This document shows positions 36,157-45,503 of a DNA stretch of 64,000 nt, piece after piece. The notes beneath the pieces are model-generated. The model was not told where the DNA came from. It made no database searches and saw only the letters and a list, made by a program, of their open reading frames with translations. Made by a program: the position numbers and the translations under genes. Each line of letters starts with the position of its first letter. Position 1 is the first letter of the stretch. Source of the stretch: Metabacillus arenae (GTDB lineage Bacteria; Bacillota; Bacilli; Bacillales; Bacillaceae); the NCBI RefSeq assembly GCF_014773385.1, contig NZ_JACXAI010000009.1, forward strand, positions 1 to 64,000, read 5' to 3'.

Positions 36157-37104
36157 ATGAATTACCGTAAACTAGGAAGGTCTGGTTTAAGAGTGAGTGA
36201 AATTAGCTTAGGAAGCTGGTTAACCTTTGGAAAAACGGTTGATGAACAAGATGCAACCGCTATCATACATAAAGCTTATGACTTGGGTATTAACTTTTTT
36301 GACTGTGCGAATGTTTATGCAGCTGGAGAAGCAGAAAAAGTTCTTTCTAAAGCTTTGCGTGACTTTGCAAGAGAATCATATGTGATTACAACAAAAGCAT
36401 TTTGGCCGATGGGTGAAGGCCCAAATGATAAGGGGTTATCTCGTAAGCATATTATGGATCAGGTTCATGGAAGCCTACAGAGGATGGACTTGGACTATAT
36501 TGATATTTTTTATTGTCACCGTTATGACCGCGATACACCTCTTGAAGAAACTCTTCGCGCAATAGATGACTGTATTCGCCAAGGGAAAATTTTATATGTA
36601 GGTGTCAGTGAATGGACGGCTGCCCAAATTCAGGAAGCTGTCAACATTTCAGACAAGTATTTATTAGACAGAATTATTGTCAATCAGCCCCAATACAATA
36701 TGTTTCATCGAGAGATTGAGGATGAGATTATTCCGGTATGCGAAAAGATTGGGATATCTCAGGTTGCATGGTCCCCATTACAACAAGGTGTTCTAACTGG
36801 AAAATATCGAGGAGGCAACATACCGCAAGGAAGCAGGGCTTCAAAGGAGGAAGTAAATTCCTGGGTTAAAAAAATTATCAATGACATCGTCACTCGAAAA
36901 GTAGACCTTTTAGATGGAATCGCAAAAGAGCACGGATTAACTCTTGCTCAGCTGGCGCTGGCATGGATATTAAGACAGCATAATATTGCAAGTACTCTTG
37001 TAGGTGCCTCCTTGCCTGAACAGGTAGAAGAAAACGCAAAAGCTTCAACGGTTACGCTGACTCTTGAAACATTAGAAAGAATTGAGGAAGTCCTGGCTAT
37101 TTAG
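36157..37104 (+). CDS. Aldo/keto reductase (potassium-channel beta-subunit type)
   Basis: 315 residues, TIM barrel, NADPH-dependent carbonyl reductase. Catalytic tetrad: Asp in FFDCANVYAAGEAE with the Tyr five residues later, Lys in ITTKAFWP, His in DIFYCHRYD. NADPH-binding end LVGASLPEQVEEN. The family is close to Kv-beta/YghZ. GGGGAGGA site. Substrate unknown; probably aldehyde detoxification. Possible Spo0A control as noted for the upstream sites. Confidence 0.85.
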   Translation: MNYRKLGRSGLRVSEISLGSWLTFGKTVDEQDATAIIHKAYDLGINFFDCANVYAAGEAEKVLSKALRDFARESYVITTKAFWPMGEGPNDKGLSRKHIMDQVHGSLQRMDLDYIDIFYCHRYDRDTPLEETLRAIDDCIRQGKILYVGVSEWTAAQIQEAVNISDKYLLDRIIVNQPQYNMFHREIEDEIIPVCEKIGISQVAWSPLQQGVLTGKYRGGNIPQGSRASKEEVNSWVKKIINDIVTRKVDLLDGIAKEHGLTLAQLALAWILRQHNIASTLVGASLPEQVEENAKASTVTLTLETLERIEEVLAI

Positions 37105-37143
37105 GGGACCCCTAAATTGAATGTTCGTTATAAATGAAAAATT

Positions 37144-37173
37144 AAAGCTGACCAATTTTGGTCAGCTTTTCGC
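37144..37173. terminator. Bidirectional terminator, aldo/keto reductase / kinD
   Basis: AAAGCTGACCAA/TTGGTCAGCTTT perfect palindrome with T run, between convergent genes. Confidence 0.9.
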
Positions 37174-37182
37174 AAATTGATT

Positions 37183-38676
37183 TTAATGGGAACAAGGTAA
37201 CTCAATTATCATCGTTGTCCCTTTGTCAACCATGCTTTCAATTTGAATGGAACCATTATAGTGTGCAAGAATTCTTTTACAAACAACCAGGCCTAAGCCT
37301 GTCCCTGTTTCTTTCATTGTAAAGAAAGGATCGAAAATTTTATCCTGAATCGCTTCAGGAATCCCCTTCCCGTTATCAATAATCTTTATGACAGCAGCAG
37401 TACTCTCAAGGCAGGTAACAATTTTTAAGTTACCTCCTGAATGGGTAGCTTCCAGCGCATTTTTAGCAAGGTTTAAAACAACCTGTTTAATATGATCTTT
37501 ATTACAAGTAACAACGATCTCTTGTTCGTTTCTAACAAACTGAAATTCTATTTGATGAAGTTTCGCTTCAGATGTAATGATGGGGACAAGCTCTTCAATA
37601 ATCCTATTCAAGTCGTAATCTTTTTGAATTTCAGCTGTTGGTTTACCCAAAACCATAAATTCACTTACAATTTGATTGATCCGCTGAATTTCCGTTTCAA
37701 TAATAGAAAAATAAAATTGATCCTGCTCATTTTTGTATTTTTCCTTCAATATTTGAATAAAACCACTGATCCCAGTTAAAGGATTCCGGATCTCATGTGC
37801 TGTACTTGCAGCAAGGGTGCCAACCAATTCGAGCTTTTGCGCATCATTTTGCAATCGTTCTAATCTTGCAAATCTCTTAAGTCGCAAATATTGAATGAGT
37901 GTATAAACGATCGATAAACCTGCAAAGGCTGTAAAGAGAGGAAGAGCAGAATTTTTGAGGACTTCAGCAGACCTCACCCTCTCAGGTTTAGCTTCAATGA
38001 CCCAATTGATTTCATCTAAGTGTATTTCCACCGGCTCCAAAGGCGACGATTCATTTTTTTCTCCGCTGGTAAGAACTACACTTTGATCTTCATTTTTTAC
38101 TGTCATTTTTACAGAAGGGTTTAATACATTCATTATGTTTTGAAGATAATCAATTCGTATGGCAGCTAGCAGCATGTGCTGGTTAGAATCCTGTTCATTT
38201 GTAATTGGAGTACAGATTGTTAACACATCATGTCCTGAAATTGGACCATAAAAAGGACCGGAAACAACCGTGCTTTTGGTTGAAAGAACGTTTTTTAAGG
38301 AACTTTTACTACCTATATCAATTGGATATTGAATTAATTGAGATCCGCTTTTAAATAAACCATTTCTATCTGTGTAATAAATTCCTGAAAATCTTGGTTC
38401 TTTTCGCTTTGTTTCGATTAAATATTTTTGAATTGTATCAAGACTCTTTTCTTCTGTCAGGGCAGTAGCCATTGTTTCAAGTCGGGCTTTCGTTTGGCTA
38501 ATCAATTGATCAATCTGCTGTTTATGAATTGTAGCCATAAAATGGACTTCTTCCCGATGCTTCTTTTCTATTGAATCTTCATTGATTTTGATAATGCTTG
38601 CTGAAATGATGATAAATGGCACGATCACAAAACAAACATAATGAAGAGCTTTTTTAAAAACCTTGGAATGAATCAA
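37183..38676 (-). CDS. kinD: Membrane sensor histidine kinase KinD
   Basis: 497 residues (B. subtilis KinD 506). N-terminal membrane helix (about 10-28), extracellular double-Cache sensor (about 35-235; YYTDRNGLFKSG, GPFYGPISGHDVLTICTP), second helix (about 240-260), then HisKA with LAASTAHEIRNPLTGISGF (phospho-His), and an ATPase with NLAKNALEAT, DNGKGIPE and GTGLGL. It feeds the sporulation phosphorelay from an extracellular small-molecule signal. Starts with TTG 38676 after GGAGAG. Position before mhqR and motAB matches B. subtilis kinD. Confidence 0.87.
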   Translation of the reverse strand: MIHSKVFKKALHYVCFVIVPFIIISASIIKINEDSIEKKHREEVHFMATIHKQQIDQLISQTKARLETMATALTEEKSLDTIQKYLIETKRKEPRFSGIYYTDRNGLFKSGSQLIQYPIDIGSKSSLKNVLSTKSTVVSGPFYGPISGHDVLTICTPITNEQDSNQHMLLAAIRIDYLQNIMNVLNPSVKMTVKNEDQSVVLTSGEKNESSPLEPVEIHLDEINWVIEAKPERVRSAEVLKNSALPLFTAFAGLSIVYTLIQYLRLKRFARLERLQNDAQKLELVGTLAASTAHEIRNPLTGISGFIQILKEKYKNEQDQFYFSIIETEIQRINQIVSEFMVLGKPTAEIQKDYDLNRIIEELVPIITSEAKLHQIEFQFVRNEQEIVVTCNKDHIKQVVLNLAKNALEATHSGGNLKIVTCLESTAAVIKIIDNGKGIPEAIQDKIFDPFFTMKETGTGLGLVVCKRILAHYNGSIQIESMVDKGTTMIIELPCSH

Positions 38677-38941
38677 TTTTCATCTCTCCGTTAAGCATAT
38701 ATGGAACTAATTATAGCACCAATTATAAGGTGAGTGTATGACAATAAGAAGGCTGTTTTTGTACACTTTTATTTGCTGTCACCAAATAATAAAGTCAAGA
38801 GTCGTTTTGTCTAAAAGCAAGTTTGACGACTTATCAATTTCCTTTATTATGAAAGGTAAAGTATTTCCCTTTTTATTCTGACTAAAGATATTGATTTGTG
38901 TTAGTTTATAGGTAAAGAAGTATATAAAGGGGAACAATCTA

Positions 38942-40516
38942 ATGGAAAAAGTAGACTTAACGATTATTGAAACAAGTGATATCCATGGTAACGTTTATCC
39001 ACATTCATACAGCAATCATGAAAGTCTGCCCTTAGGCTTAGCAAGAATTTCTACATATATTAAACAAGAAAGATCCAAAAAAGAAAATTTATTGTTAATT
39101 GATAATGGAGATCTAATCCAAGGAACCCCACTAACCTACCATTATGTAAAAAAACTAAGTGAGCAAAAAAATCCAATGATTAAATTGCTGAATGCCTTAA
39201 GCTTCGACGCAGCTATCGTCGGTAATCATGAATTTAATTATGGAAAGGACATTCTCATAAAAGCAGTAGATGAATCGAATTTCCCTTGGCTTTCTGCAAA
39301 TATTTTAAATCAAGACACGAATGAACCTTTTTTTGGAAATTCATACATCATAAAGAGTTTTGCTGGAGTAAAGGTTGCGATATTAGGGGCAACAACACAC
39401 TACATTCCTAATTGGGAAGAGCCAGAGCATATTAAAGGAATCCACTTTGAGGACGCTTTAGAAACAATTAAAAAGTGGGTAAGGGAAATTAGAGAGGTCG
39501 AGAAGCCTGATATCCTGTTAGTTTCTTATCACGGCGGGTTTGAGCGGGATATTGTAACTGGAGAAGAAACGGAAGCTCCAACAGGAGAAAATCAAGCATA
39601 CCGGATTTGTAAAGAAGTAGGAGAGATTGATATCCTGTTAACAGGGCATCAGCATAGGCAAATAGCTTCAGAGCTGAATGGAGTTTTAATCTTACAACCT
39701 GGGTTCAACGGACAAGCTGTCGGCAAAATAGAATTGACGTTATCACAGCAAGAACATACTATGAAATGGAAGATCGATCGTTCCTCTGTAAAGGTGGATC
39801 CACTTGATACCTATGAAATAGATCATGAAATTCTCGAGTGTGTAAATGAATATGAAGAAGCGGCACAAGCATGGCTTGATCAGCCAATTGGCCATATTCA
39901 AGGGGACATGGAAATACATGATCCATTTAGTCTCCGCCTGGAGGACAATCCCCTGATTGAGTTCATAAACAAGGTTCAAATGGAAGCTGCTGGTGTAGAT
40001 ATATCAAATACAGCTCTATTTCATAATCATTCACCAGGCTTTAAAGAGAGTGTAACAATAAGGGATATTGTTTCAAATTACATATATCCGAACACGCTGA
40101 AAGTGATTCGGTTAAAAGGCCATGATATTAAAGGAGCTCTAGAACGCTCTGCCACGTATTTTACGTTGACAGAAGAAGGAGAAATAAAGGTTAATCCCAC
40201 TTTCTCTTCACCAAAGCCGCAGCATTACAATTATGATATGTGGGAAGGGATCGATTATATTCTGGATATCTCACAACCTGTAGGAGAAAGAGTAGTTAAA
40301 TTGGTTTATAAAGGAATGCCGATGAATCTTCATAAAGAATATGATGTTGTTATGAATAACTATAGAGCTGGCGGGGGCGGAGAGTATACGATGTTTAAAG
40401 GGAAACCAGTAATCAAGGATATTCCGCTTGATATGTCAGAGCTCATTGCAAATTATCTGCTTGAATTTAAAACTTTTAAAGCAACAGTCAACCATAATTG
40501 GAAAGTCATTTGGTGA
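38942..40516 (+). CDS. Cytoplasmic 5'-nucleotidase / UDP-sugar hydrolase family protein
   Basis: 524 residues: N-terminal calcineurin-type metallophosphatase (DIHGN, GDLIQG, GNHEFNYG, SYHGG, GHQH metal-site motifs in order, about 1-275) and the C-terminal 5'-nucleotidase domain (about 305-490; FHNHSPGFKESVTIRDI). Unlike most relatives it has no signal peptide, so it should act inside the cell on nucleotides or cyclic/sugar nucleotides. AAAGGGG site eight bases before the ATG. Single gene followed by a hairpin. Confidence 0.85.
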   Translation: MEKVDLTIIETSDIHGNVYPHSYSNHESLPLGLARISTYIKQERSKKENLLLIDNGDLIQGTPLTYHYVKKLSEQKNPMIKLLNALSFDAAIVGNHEFNYGKDILIKAVDESNFPWLSANILNQDTNEPFFGNSYIIKSFAGVKVAILGATTHYIPNWEEPEHIKGIHFEDALETIKKWVREIREVEKPDILLVSYHGGFERDIVTGEETEAPTGENQAYRICKEVGEIDILLTGHQHRQIASELNGVLILQPGFNGQAVGKIELTLSQQEHTMKWKIDRSSVKVDPLDTYEIDHEILECVNEYEEAAQAWLDQPIGHIQGDMEIHDPFSLRLEDNPLIEFINKVQMEAAGVDISNTALFHNHSPGFKESVTIRDIVSNYIYPNTLKVIRLKGHDIKGALERSATYFTLTEEGEIKVNPTFSSPKPQHYNYDMWEGIDYILDISQPVGERVVKLVYKGMPMNLHKEYDVVMNNYRAGGGGEYTMFKGKPVIKDIPLDMSELIANYLLEFKTFKATVNHNWKVIW

Positions 40517-40548
40517 TGTTTGATGGAGTTATTCCAGTAATCTGAAAA

Positions 40549-40590
40549 GAGGAGGTGGAACAATTTTGCGTTTTAATCTATCCACCTCCC
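40549..40590 (+). terminator. Terminator after 5'-nucleotidase gene
   Basis: GGAGGTGGA/TCCACCTCC stem with a loop of about 21 bases, followed by CTAATTTCTTC; weak T run. Confidence 0.55.
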
Positions 40591-40605
40591 TAATTTCTTC
40601 AAAAC

Positions 40606-40654
40606 TTGACATACACTTATTATTTGCTATATTATTTATTTAGAATTCAAGATA
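40606..40654 (+). promoter_or_regulatory. mhqR promoter and MhqR-type operator
   Basis: TTGACA (40606-40611), 16 bp, TATATT (40628-40633). Overlapping the start site is TATTTA-GAATTC-AAGATA (40637-40654), an imperfect palindrome close to the MhqR operator known from B. subtilis (TATCTCGAATTCGAGATA as I recall it). Autorepression is expected. Confidence 0.7.
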
Positions 40655-40679
40655 TTTTTCACTCGAAGGATTGATTACC

Positions 40680-41126
40680 GTGAGCAATAAACAAAGTGAG
40701 CAGTCTTTAAAATTTTTTATTGTGCTTTCAAGAGCCTTTCGTGCCATTAATGATTTGGTCAATAAACAGATTCACACATTTGGGTTGAATCCTACAGAAT
40801 TTGCTGTTCTTGAGCTTTTATATCATAAAGGAGATCAGCCTTTACAGCAAATCGGCGGAAAAATCCTGCTTGCCAGCGGGAGTATAACATATGTAGTTGA
40901 CAAGCTTGAACAAAAAAACCTTCTCGCTCGTAAAGCATGTGAGAAAGATCGCCGTGTCACATATGCTCATATTACTGAGGATGGCAAACAACTCATCGAA
41001 GAAATTTTTCCAACTCATGAAGAGAGAATTAATGAAATTATCAGCATTCTTTCTGAAGAAGAAAAGCAATCAGCCATTGAGCTGATTAAAAAAGTAGGAT
41101 ACCATGCAAACGATTTGGCCAAATAG
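40680..41126 (+). CDS. mhqR: MarR-type repressor MhqR
   Basis: 148 residues, starting with GTG 40680 nine bases after AAGGA. Winged helix NPTEFAVLELLYHKGDQPLQ, GSITYVVDKLEQKNLL, DRRVTYAHITEDG is nearly identical to B. subtilis MhqR (YkvE), the repressor of hydroquinone and azo-compound detoxification genes. The usual targets (mhq dioxygenases, azoreductases) are not in this window. Located between kinD and motAB as in B. subtilis. Confidence 0.92.
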   Translation: MSNKQSEQSLKFFIVLSRAFRAINDLVNKQIHTFGLNPTEFAVLELLYHKGDQPLQQIGGKILLASGSITYVVDKLEQKNLLARKACEKDRRVTYAHITEDGKQLIEEIFPTHEERINEIISILSEEEKQSAIELIKKVGYHANDLAK

Positions 41127-41155
41127 CTTTCACAAAGTGTGAAGGCTATTTTATC
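41124..41155 (+). terminator. Terminator of mhqR
   Basis: TAGCTTTCACA-AAG-TGTGAAGGCTA followed by TTTTA. Confidence 0.85.
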
Positions 41156-41162
41156 AGTTAAG

Positions 41163-41336
41163 AAAGTTTAAGTTAATTAAAGTATTAACGTGTTAATGAA
41201 TGTTATCATTGTCCAGCTCCGAGCGCCATCGGCTCGAGGTCACAAGTCAATCCGTCAAGAAGGTTAAAGAACAACCTTCTTGACGGATTGACTTGTGCTT
41301 GTCGCCGATAGGCGGGCGCTCTGCGCTTTTCGTTCT
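41163..41336. repeat. Long palindromic dispersed repeat, copy 2 (intact)
   Basis: Best copy. The centre is a perfect 25-bp stem, CACAAGTCAATCCGTCAAGA plus AGGTT (41241-41265), loop 41266-41272, exact complement 41273-41297. An outer stem follows: GAGCGCC-ATCGGC with GCCGAT-AGGCGGGCGCTC. The flanks AAAGTATTAACGTGTTAA and TGCGCTTTTCGTTC match the copy at 5747. No reading frame. Confidence 0.9.
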
Positions 41337-41366
41337 TTACTAAAAATTTTGCACATGAGAGTTTTT

Positions 41367-41407
41367 AAGGGTGGCTAACCCAATTTAAGAGTTAGCCACC
41401 CTTGTGT
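41367..41407. terminator. Stand-alone terminator-like hairpin
   Basis: AAGGGTGGCTAAC / GTTAGCCACCCTT, perfect 13-bp stem with an 11-base loop and GTGTTTT after it. No gene ends here; the 270 bp that follow (to 41680) hold no gene. Confidence 0.6.
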
Positions 41408-41680
41408 TTTCTAAAATATACTATCAAAGCTCATTTTTTTCGTTACTCGGAAGGGGTCATTTATGTTCATTTTTAAAATGTCCGAAAATATAGGCATACT
41501 AGTGATTCCGCATTGTTCAGCAACAGTGGAAATCTTCTCGTTGCAGCTGCTTAAAAGATCTTTTGGCTAATATAAAAAACCATTAAAGAACGTATCGTTG
41601 AGTATTTATTAGCTTAATTTGAGAATAAATAAAATGAAACCAATGTCAGGCGAACAAGGTTTTTTTTATGACAGCTCCTA

Positions 41681-42511
41681 TTAATTTGGCTTTTTGTGAA
41701 AATACAGCTGGCGATACTCAGTCGGGGTCATGCTTTCTTGTTCCAAAAATCGTTTATTAAAATAGCTAATACTCGGATAGCCTGTTTTTATCGCAATTTC
41801 TTTTATCGTCAGCTCTTTATTATCTAAAAGCAACTGTTTACTCTTTTGAAGTCGGCATAATGTGATAAACTCCATCGGTGTCATTTGTGTGGCGCGTTTA
41901 AATAATCGGCAAAAATAATAGGTGCTCACTCCTGCTTGTTCTGCCCAATAATCCAGTTCAAATGGGTCACATGCTTTACTTTGCATGATTGGCAGCAGGA
42001 CTTGAATCCGATCGTTTAATTCTAGTCTTCTATCAGATCTTCGAGGGACAACATTGGTAATGAACTCCATCAAAAAAGTGTAGGTTAATGTTGATAATCG
42101 AGACAAATGCAAAAAACTATTTTCCTCTGCCTCTAGGAGAAGCTGTTCATGAGCTTTTTCTAATGTTGGCACATGTTGAACATTCCAAAGTGAAAAGCGA
42201 TAGAAGCCTCTTTCAGATAAAAATTGATTGAGGATGCTCCCGTAAAAATGAACCCAGCGAATATTCCACGGATTATTTTTGCTGCTATAATACCGCTGCT
42301 CCTGCATTGGAAAGTATAAAAAAGCATCCCCGCGTTTTAACGAATATTGCTTTCCGTCGATTTCAACAAATCCAGATCCAGAGAGAATAAAATGGATACT
42401 AAAATTATTCAGGGTTCCTACTTTTCGATTTACTTCATGTCCAGGCTCATCCCAATACCAGCCAATCGATTCAGGCAGAATCATATATTCCTGTTCATTT
42501 AGCGTGGGCAA
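41681..42511 (-). CDS. AraC family transcriptional regulator
   Basis: 276 residues from TTG 42511. N-terminal AraC cupin (IHFILSGSGFVEIDGKQYSL, RGDAFLYFP) and two C-terminal helix-turn-helix units (WAEQAGVSTYYFCRLFKRAT; TIKEIAIKTGYPSISYFNKRF). The TTG has no ribosome binding site. An in-frame CTG at 42527-42529, seven bases after AGGGTG, is better placed and would add six residues (LQRQYL). It is divergent from an oxidoreductase pair at 42654-44607, its probable targets; a sugar or sugar-acid inducer is likely but unproven. Confidence 0.82.
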   Translation of the reverse strand: MPTLNEQEYMILPESIGWYWDEPGHEVNRKVGTLNNFSIHFILSGSGFVEIDGKQYSLKRGDAFLYFPMQEQRYYSSKNNPWNIRWVHFYGSILNQFLSERGFYRFSLWNVQHVPTLEKAHEQLLLEAEENSFLHLSRLSTLTYTFLMEFITNVVPRRSDRRLELNDRIQVLLPIMQSKACDPFELDYWAEQAGVSTYYFCRLFKRATQMTPMEFITLCRLQKSKQLLLDNKELTIKEIAIKTGYPSISYFNKRFLEQESMTPTEYRQLYFHKKPN

Positions 42512-42653
42512 TAAATATTGTCTTTGCAGCTGATATCACCCTTTCATAGCAATATTCTTTCATATGTAGAGCAATAAGATTCTATTTTTATTTTATTATG
42601 AGTTTAATATAATGGCAATATAGTATTAAATTTACAAAAAGGAGTGGGAAGGA

Positions 42654-43652
42654 ATGAAGAAGGTGCGATGGGGGATCATCGGGTGTGCAGGCATTGCAAA
42701 GCGTGCTGTCATCCCTGGAATTCAACAATCTGAAACATGTGAAGTCACTGCGATTGCCAGCCGAAGACTAGAAAAAGCTAAAAAAACAGCTGAAGAATTG
42801 AATATACCAACTGCATATGGAAGTTATGAAGAATTACTTGCCGACCCAAATATTGATGGCGTTTACATTCCGCTTCCAAATCATTTACATAAGGAATGGA
42901 CGATTCGTGCAGCAGAAGCCGGTAAACATGTATTATGTGAAAAGCCTTTAGCAATTCATGCAAAGGAAGCGCAAGAAATGGTGATAGCATGTGAAAAAGT
43001 TGGTGTCGTATTTGCTGAAGCATTCATGTATCGTTACCATCCGCGCTATGCGATGATTCAGGACTTTCTAAAATCGGGCGAAATTGGAGAGCTGCGTGGC
43101 ATCCATGGAACATTTACCTTTAACAACTCAAATGACAATGGGAATGTTCGTTTTAAGCAAGAATGGGGCGGCGGCTCTCTATATGATGTGGGAGTTTACC
43201 CAATTAGTGCGGCGCGGATGCTGCTGGGAGAGGAACCACAAGCTGCCACTGTACACGCCTTTTTTTCTAATGAACACGATAATGTAGATATGATGGCATC
43301 CGGCATTCTTGAGTTCAACCATGGCGTGGCCCTAACCTTCGATTGTGGAATGTGGGCAGCCTTTAGAAATAATCTTGAAATTGTAGGAACAGAAGGTCGA
43401 ATTGAAGTTCCTTCCGCTTTTATTGCCAGTCAGAATGAACAAGATAACTTTTTTGTGATTACGCAAGAAGGCCGCAGGGAAGTAGAAGTCCCACGATTGA
43501 ATCAATACTCCTTGCAAGCGGACGCTTTGGCAAGAAGTATTCTAAATGGAGAGCCTCTCCCATATCCAGCTGCCGATGCAATCCTTAATATGAAGGTTGT
43601 TGATGCTTGTTTAACATCGGCAAGAGAACGCCGTCGAGTTGAAATTTCATGA
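42654..43652 (+). CDS. Gfo/Idh/MocA family oxidoreductase
   Basis: 332 residues. Rossmann NAD(P)-binding start WGIIGCAGIAKRAVIPGI, the family motif CEKPLAIHAKEA (catalytic Lys), AFMYRYHPRYAMI and a C-terminal alpha/beta domain with GGSLYDVGVYPISA (Asp/Tyr active-site region). It oxidises or reduces a sugar-type polyol; the exact substrate is unknown. AAGGAGTGGG site. Co-transcribed with the following aldo/keto reductase (13-bp gap) and divergent from the AraC regulator. Confidence 0.85.
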   Translation: MKKVRWGIIGCAGIAKRAVIPGIQQSETCEVTAIASRRLEKAKKTAEELNIPTAYGSYEELLADPNIDGVYIPLPNHLHKEWTIRAAEAGKHVLCEKPLAIHAKEAQEMVIACEKVGVVFAEAFMYRYHPRYAMIQDFLKSGEIGELRGIHGTFTFNNSNDNGNVRFKQEWGGGSLYDVGVYPISAARMLLGEEPQAATVHAFFSNEHDNVDMMASGILEFNHGVALTFDCGMWAAFRNNLEIVGTEGRIEVPSAFIASQNEQDNFFVITQEGRREVEVPRLNQYSLQADALARSILNGEPLPYPAADAILNMKVVDACLTSARERRRVEIS

Positions 43653-43665
43653 GGAGGTATTCTGT

Positions 43666-44607
43666 ATGAAAACGATTACCATTCCAGGCTTAGCAAAACC
43701 AGTAACAACACTTATCCAAGGATCTGATTATTTTAGGCCAAGTATTTATGACAAGGTTTGCAGTGTACTAGATCGATATGTTGCAATCGGTGGAACCACT
43801 ATTGACACCGCTCACATTTATTGTGGAGGAGAAAGTGAGGTTGCGATCGGGCAATGGATAAAGGATCGCAACAATCGGGAGGATGTGGTGATCCTGACGA
43901 AAGGGGCACATCACGATCAAAACGGTCCTCGTGTAAATCCAGAAGCCATTTTCAAAGATCTATTTGAGAGCTTAGAACGGCTCGGAACTGATTATATCGA
44001 TTTATATGCTCTGCATCGTGATGATCCTTCGGTACAAGTTAGCGTCATTATTGAGGCATTAAATGAACATATCAAAGCTGGGCGCATAAAAGCCATAGGC
44101 GCATCAAATTGGACGGTTAAACGATTACAGGAAGCAAATGAATATGCAGCTTCAAATCGGTTAGTAGGCTTCACCTTCAGTAGTCCTAATTTAAGCTTAG
44201 CAAAGGCAAAAGAGCCTTTTTGGGATGGTTGTGTTTCTGCTGATGCATCTGATTGTGCCTGGCACCAGGAACATCAGTTCCCAATTCTATCCTGGTCTTC
44301 TCAAGCAAGAGGCTTCTTTACAGGCCGCTTTACGCCTGAGGATCGAAGCAATGAAGACCTTGTCCGTGTATTCTATAGTGAAGACAACTGGGAGCGTCTG
44401 CGTCGCGCTGGACAATTAGCGAAAGAAAAGGACGTCAGTACTATCCAAATTGCTCTTGCTTATGTGCTTAATCAACCCTTTCCATCCTGTGCTCTAATTG
44501 GTGCACAGAATGAGGAAGAATTACTTTCTTGTTATGAAGGCTCCAAAATCGTTTTGACGAAAGATGAATTAAATTGGTTGGAGCATGTTGAAAAAAATGT
44601 AAGCTAG
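43666..44607 (+). CDS. Aldo/keto reductase
   Basis: 313 residues starting at ATG 43666 behind GAGGAGG, 13 bases after the previous stop. Tetrad: Asp and Tyr in TIDTAHIYCGGESE, Lys in ILTKGAH, His in LYALHRDDPS. NADP-binding end ALIGAQNEEELLS. Works with the upstream Gfo/Idh/MocA enzyme, presumably in conversion of one sugar or polyol under the AraC regulator. Confidence 0.85.
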   Translation: MKTITIPGLAKPVTTLIQGSDYFRPSIYDKVCSVLDRYVAIGGTTIDTAHIYCGGESEVAIGQWIKDRNNREDVVILTKGAHHDQNGPRVNPEAIFKDLFESLERLGTDYIDLYALHRDDPSVQVSVIIEALNEHIKAGRIKAIGASNWTVKRLQEANEYAASNRLVGFTFSSPNLSLAKAKEPFWDGCVSADASDCAWHQEHQFPILSWSSQARGFFTGRFTPEDRSNEDLVRVFYSEDNWERLRRAGQLAKEKDVSTIQIALAYVLNQPFPSCALIGAQNEEELLSCYEGSKIVLTKDELNWLEHVEKNVS

Positions 44608-44725
44608 AAATTTATTTTTTAAAAACAACCCGTCATACTAGAAAATGAAGTGTTAAACCGTTTACTAAATACCTCAAATGAAAATTTCGAACAATCAAGT
44701 GCTTTCCTTTAGTAGGTTTGCACTG

Positions 44726-44761
44726 AAAAGAGGAATCTCAGTTTCTGAGCTTCCTCTTTTT
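44726..44761. terminator. Bidirectional terminator, aldo/keto reductase / motB
   Basis: AAAAGAGGAA-T-CTCAG-TTT-CTGAG-C-TTCCTCTTTT; the right arm abuts the motB stop codon. Confidence 0.92.
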
Positions 44762-45503
44762 AGTCAACTTCATTCGGCAAAATCAGAATTTCGACTCTCC
44801 TATTTTTCTCTCTCCCTTGCGGTGTATCGTTAGAGGCGAAGGGGCTATATTCACCCAATCCTTTTGCACTGAACAATTTAGGGTTCAATTGTTTATTCTC
44901 AATTAATAATTTCATAAAGCTTATTGCCCGCATAACGCTTAAATGCCAGTTTGATTCAAACTGAGAGTTTTGGATGGGGACATTATCGGTATGCCCGCTA
45001 ATGATAATATTTCTTGGAGGATTCATGATAAGCAACTCAGAAATTTCTTTTGCTAAACTCTGATCCTCACTTCGAATGGTAGCACTGCCCGAATCAAAGA
45101 AGATATTATCGACAATTGTAATAAGAAGACCTTCATCTGTCAGATTTGTTTTAAGACTCGCTTGTAGTTTGTTTTCTTGAATATACGAATTAATCTTCTC
45201 CTGTACTTCTTTTAATTTTTCTTTTTCCAATTGTCTAAGTTTATCAAGATCCTTACTTTTTTGCGTCGGTTGTTCTATGGGTATTTCATCCACTGGACTT
45301 GAATATTCCATAACACCTGTCCCGCCAGTAAAGACACTGTTAAAGGCTCTCGATAACATTTGGAATTTTTGAGCATCTACAGAGCTCATTGCGAATAAAA
45401 CGATAAACAATGCCAGCAACAAAGTTAAGATATCAGCATAAGGAATGAGCCAAGATTCATCTATATGATCTTGTTCGGCTTTTTTCTTCCGTCTTCTAGC
45501 CAT
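44760..45503 (-). CDS. motB: Flagellar motor stator protein MotB
   Basis: 247 residues. One N-terminal membrane helix with the proton-binding Asp in SWLIPYADILTLLLALFIV, a linker, and an OmpA-like peptidoglycan-binding domain (IIISGHTDNVPIQN, SAKGLGEYSPFASNDT, GREKNRRVEI). It anchors the proton-driven stator to the wall. Its ATG overlaps the motA stop by 8 bases; GAAGGAGAG is inside motA. A proton-type rather than sodium-type MotB by overall resemblance. Confidence 0.95.
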   Translation of the reverse strand: MARRRKKKAEQDHIDESWLIPYADILTLLLALFIVLFAMSSVDAQKFQMLSRAFNSVFTGGTGVMEYSSPVDEIPIEQPTQKSKDLDKLRQLEKEKLKEVQEKINSYIQENKLQASLKTNLTDEGLLITIVDNIFFDSGSATIRSEDQSLAKEISELLIMNPPRNIIISGHTDNVPIQNSQFESNWHLSVMRAISFMKLLIENKQLNPKLFSAKGLGEYSPFASNDTPQGREKNRRVEILILPNEVD

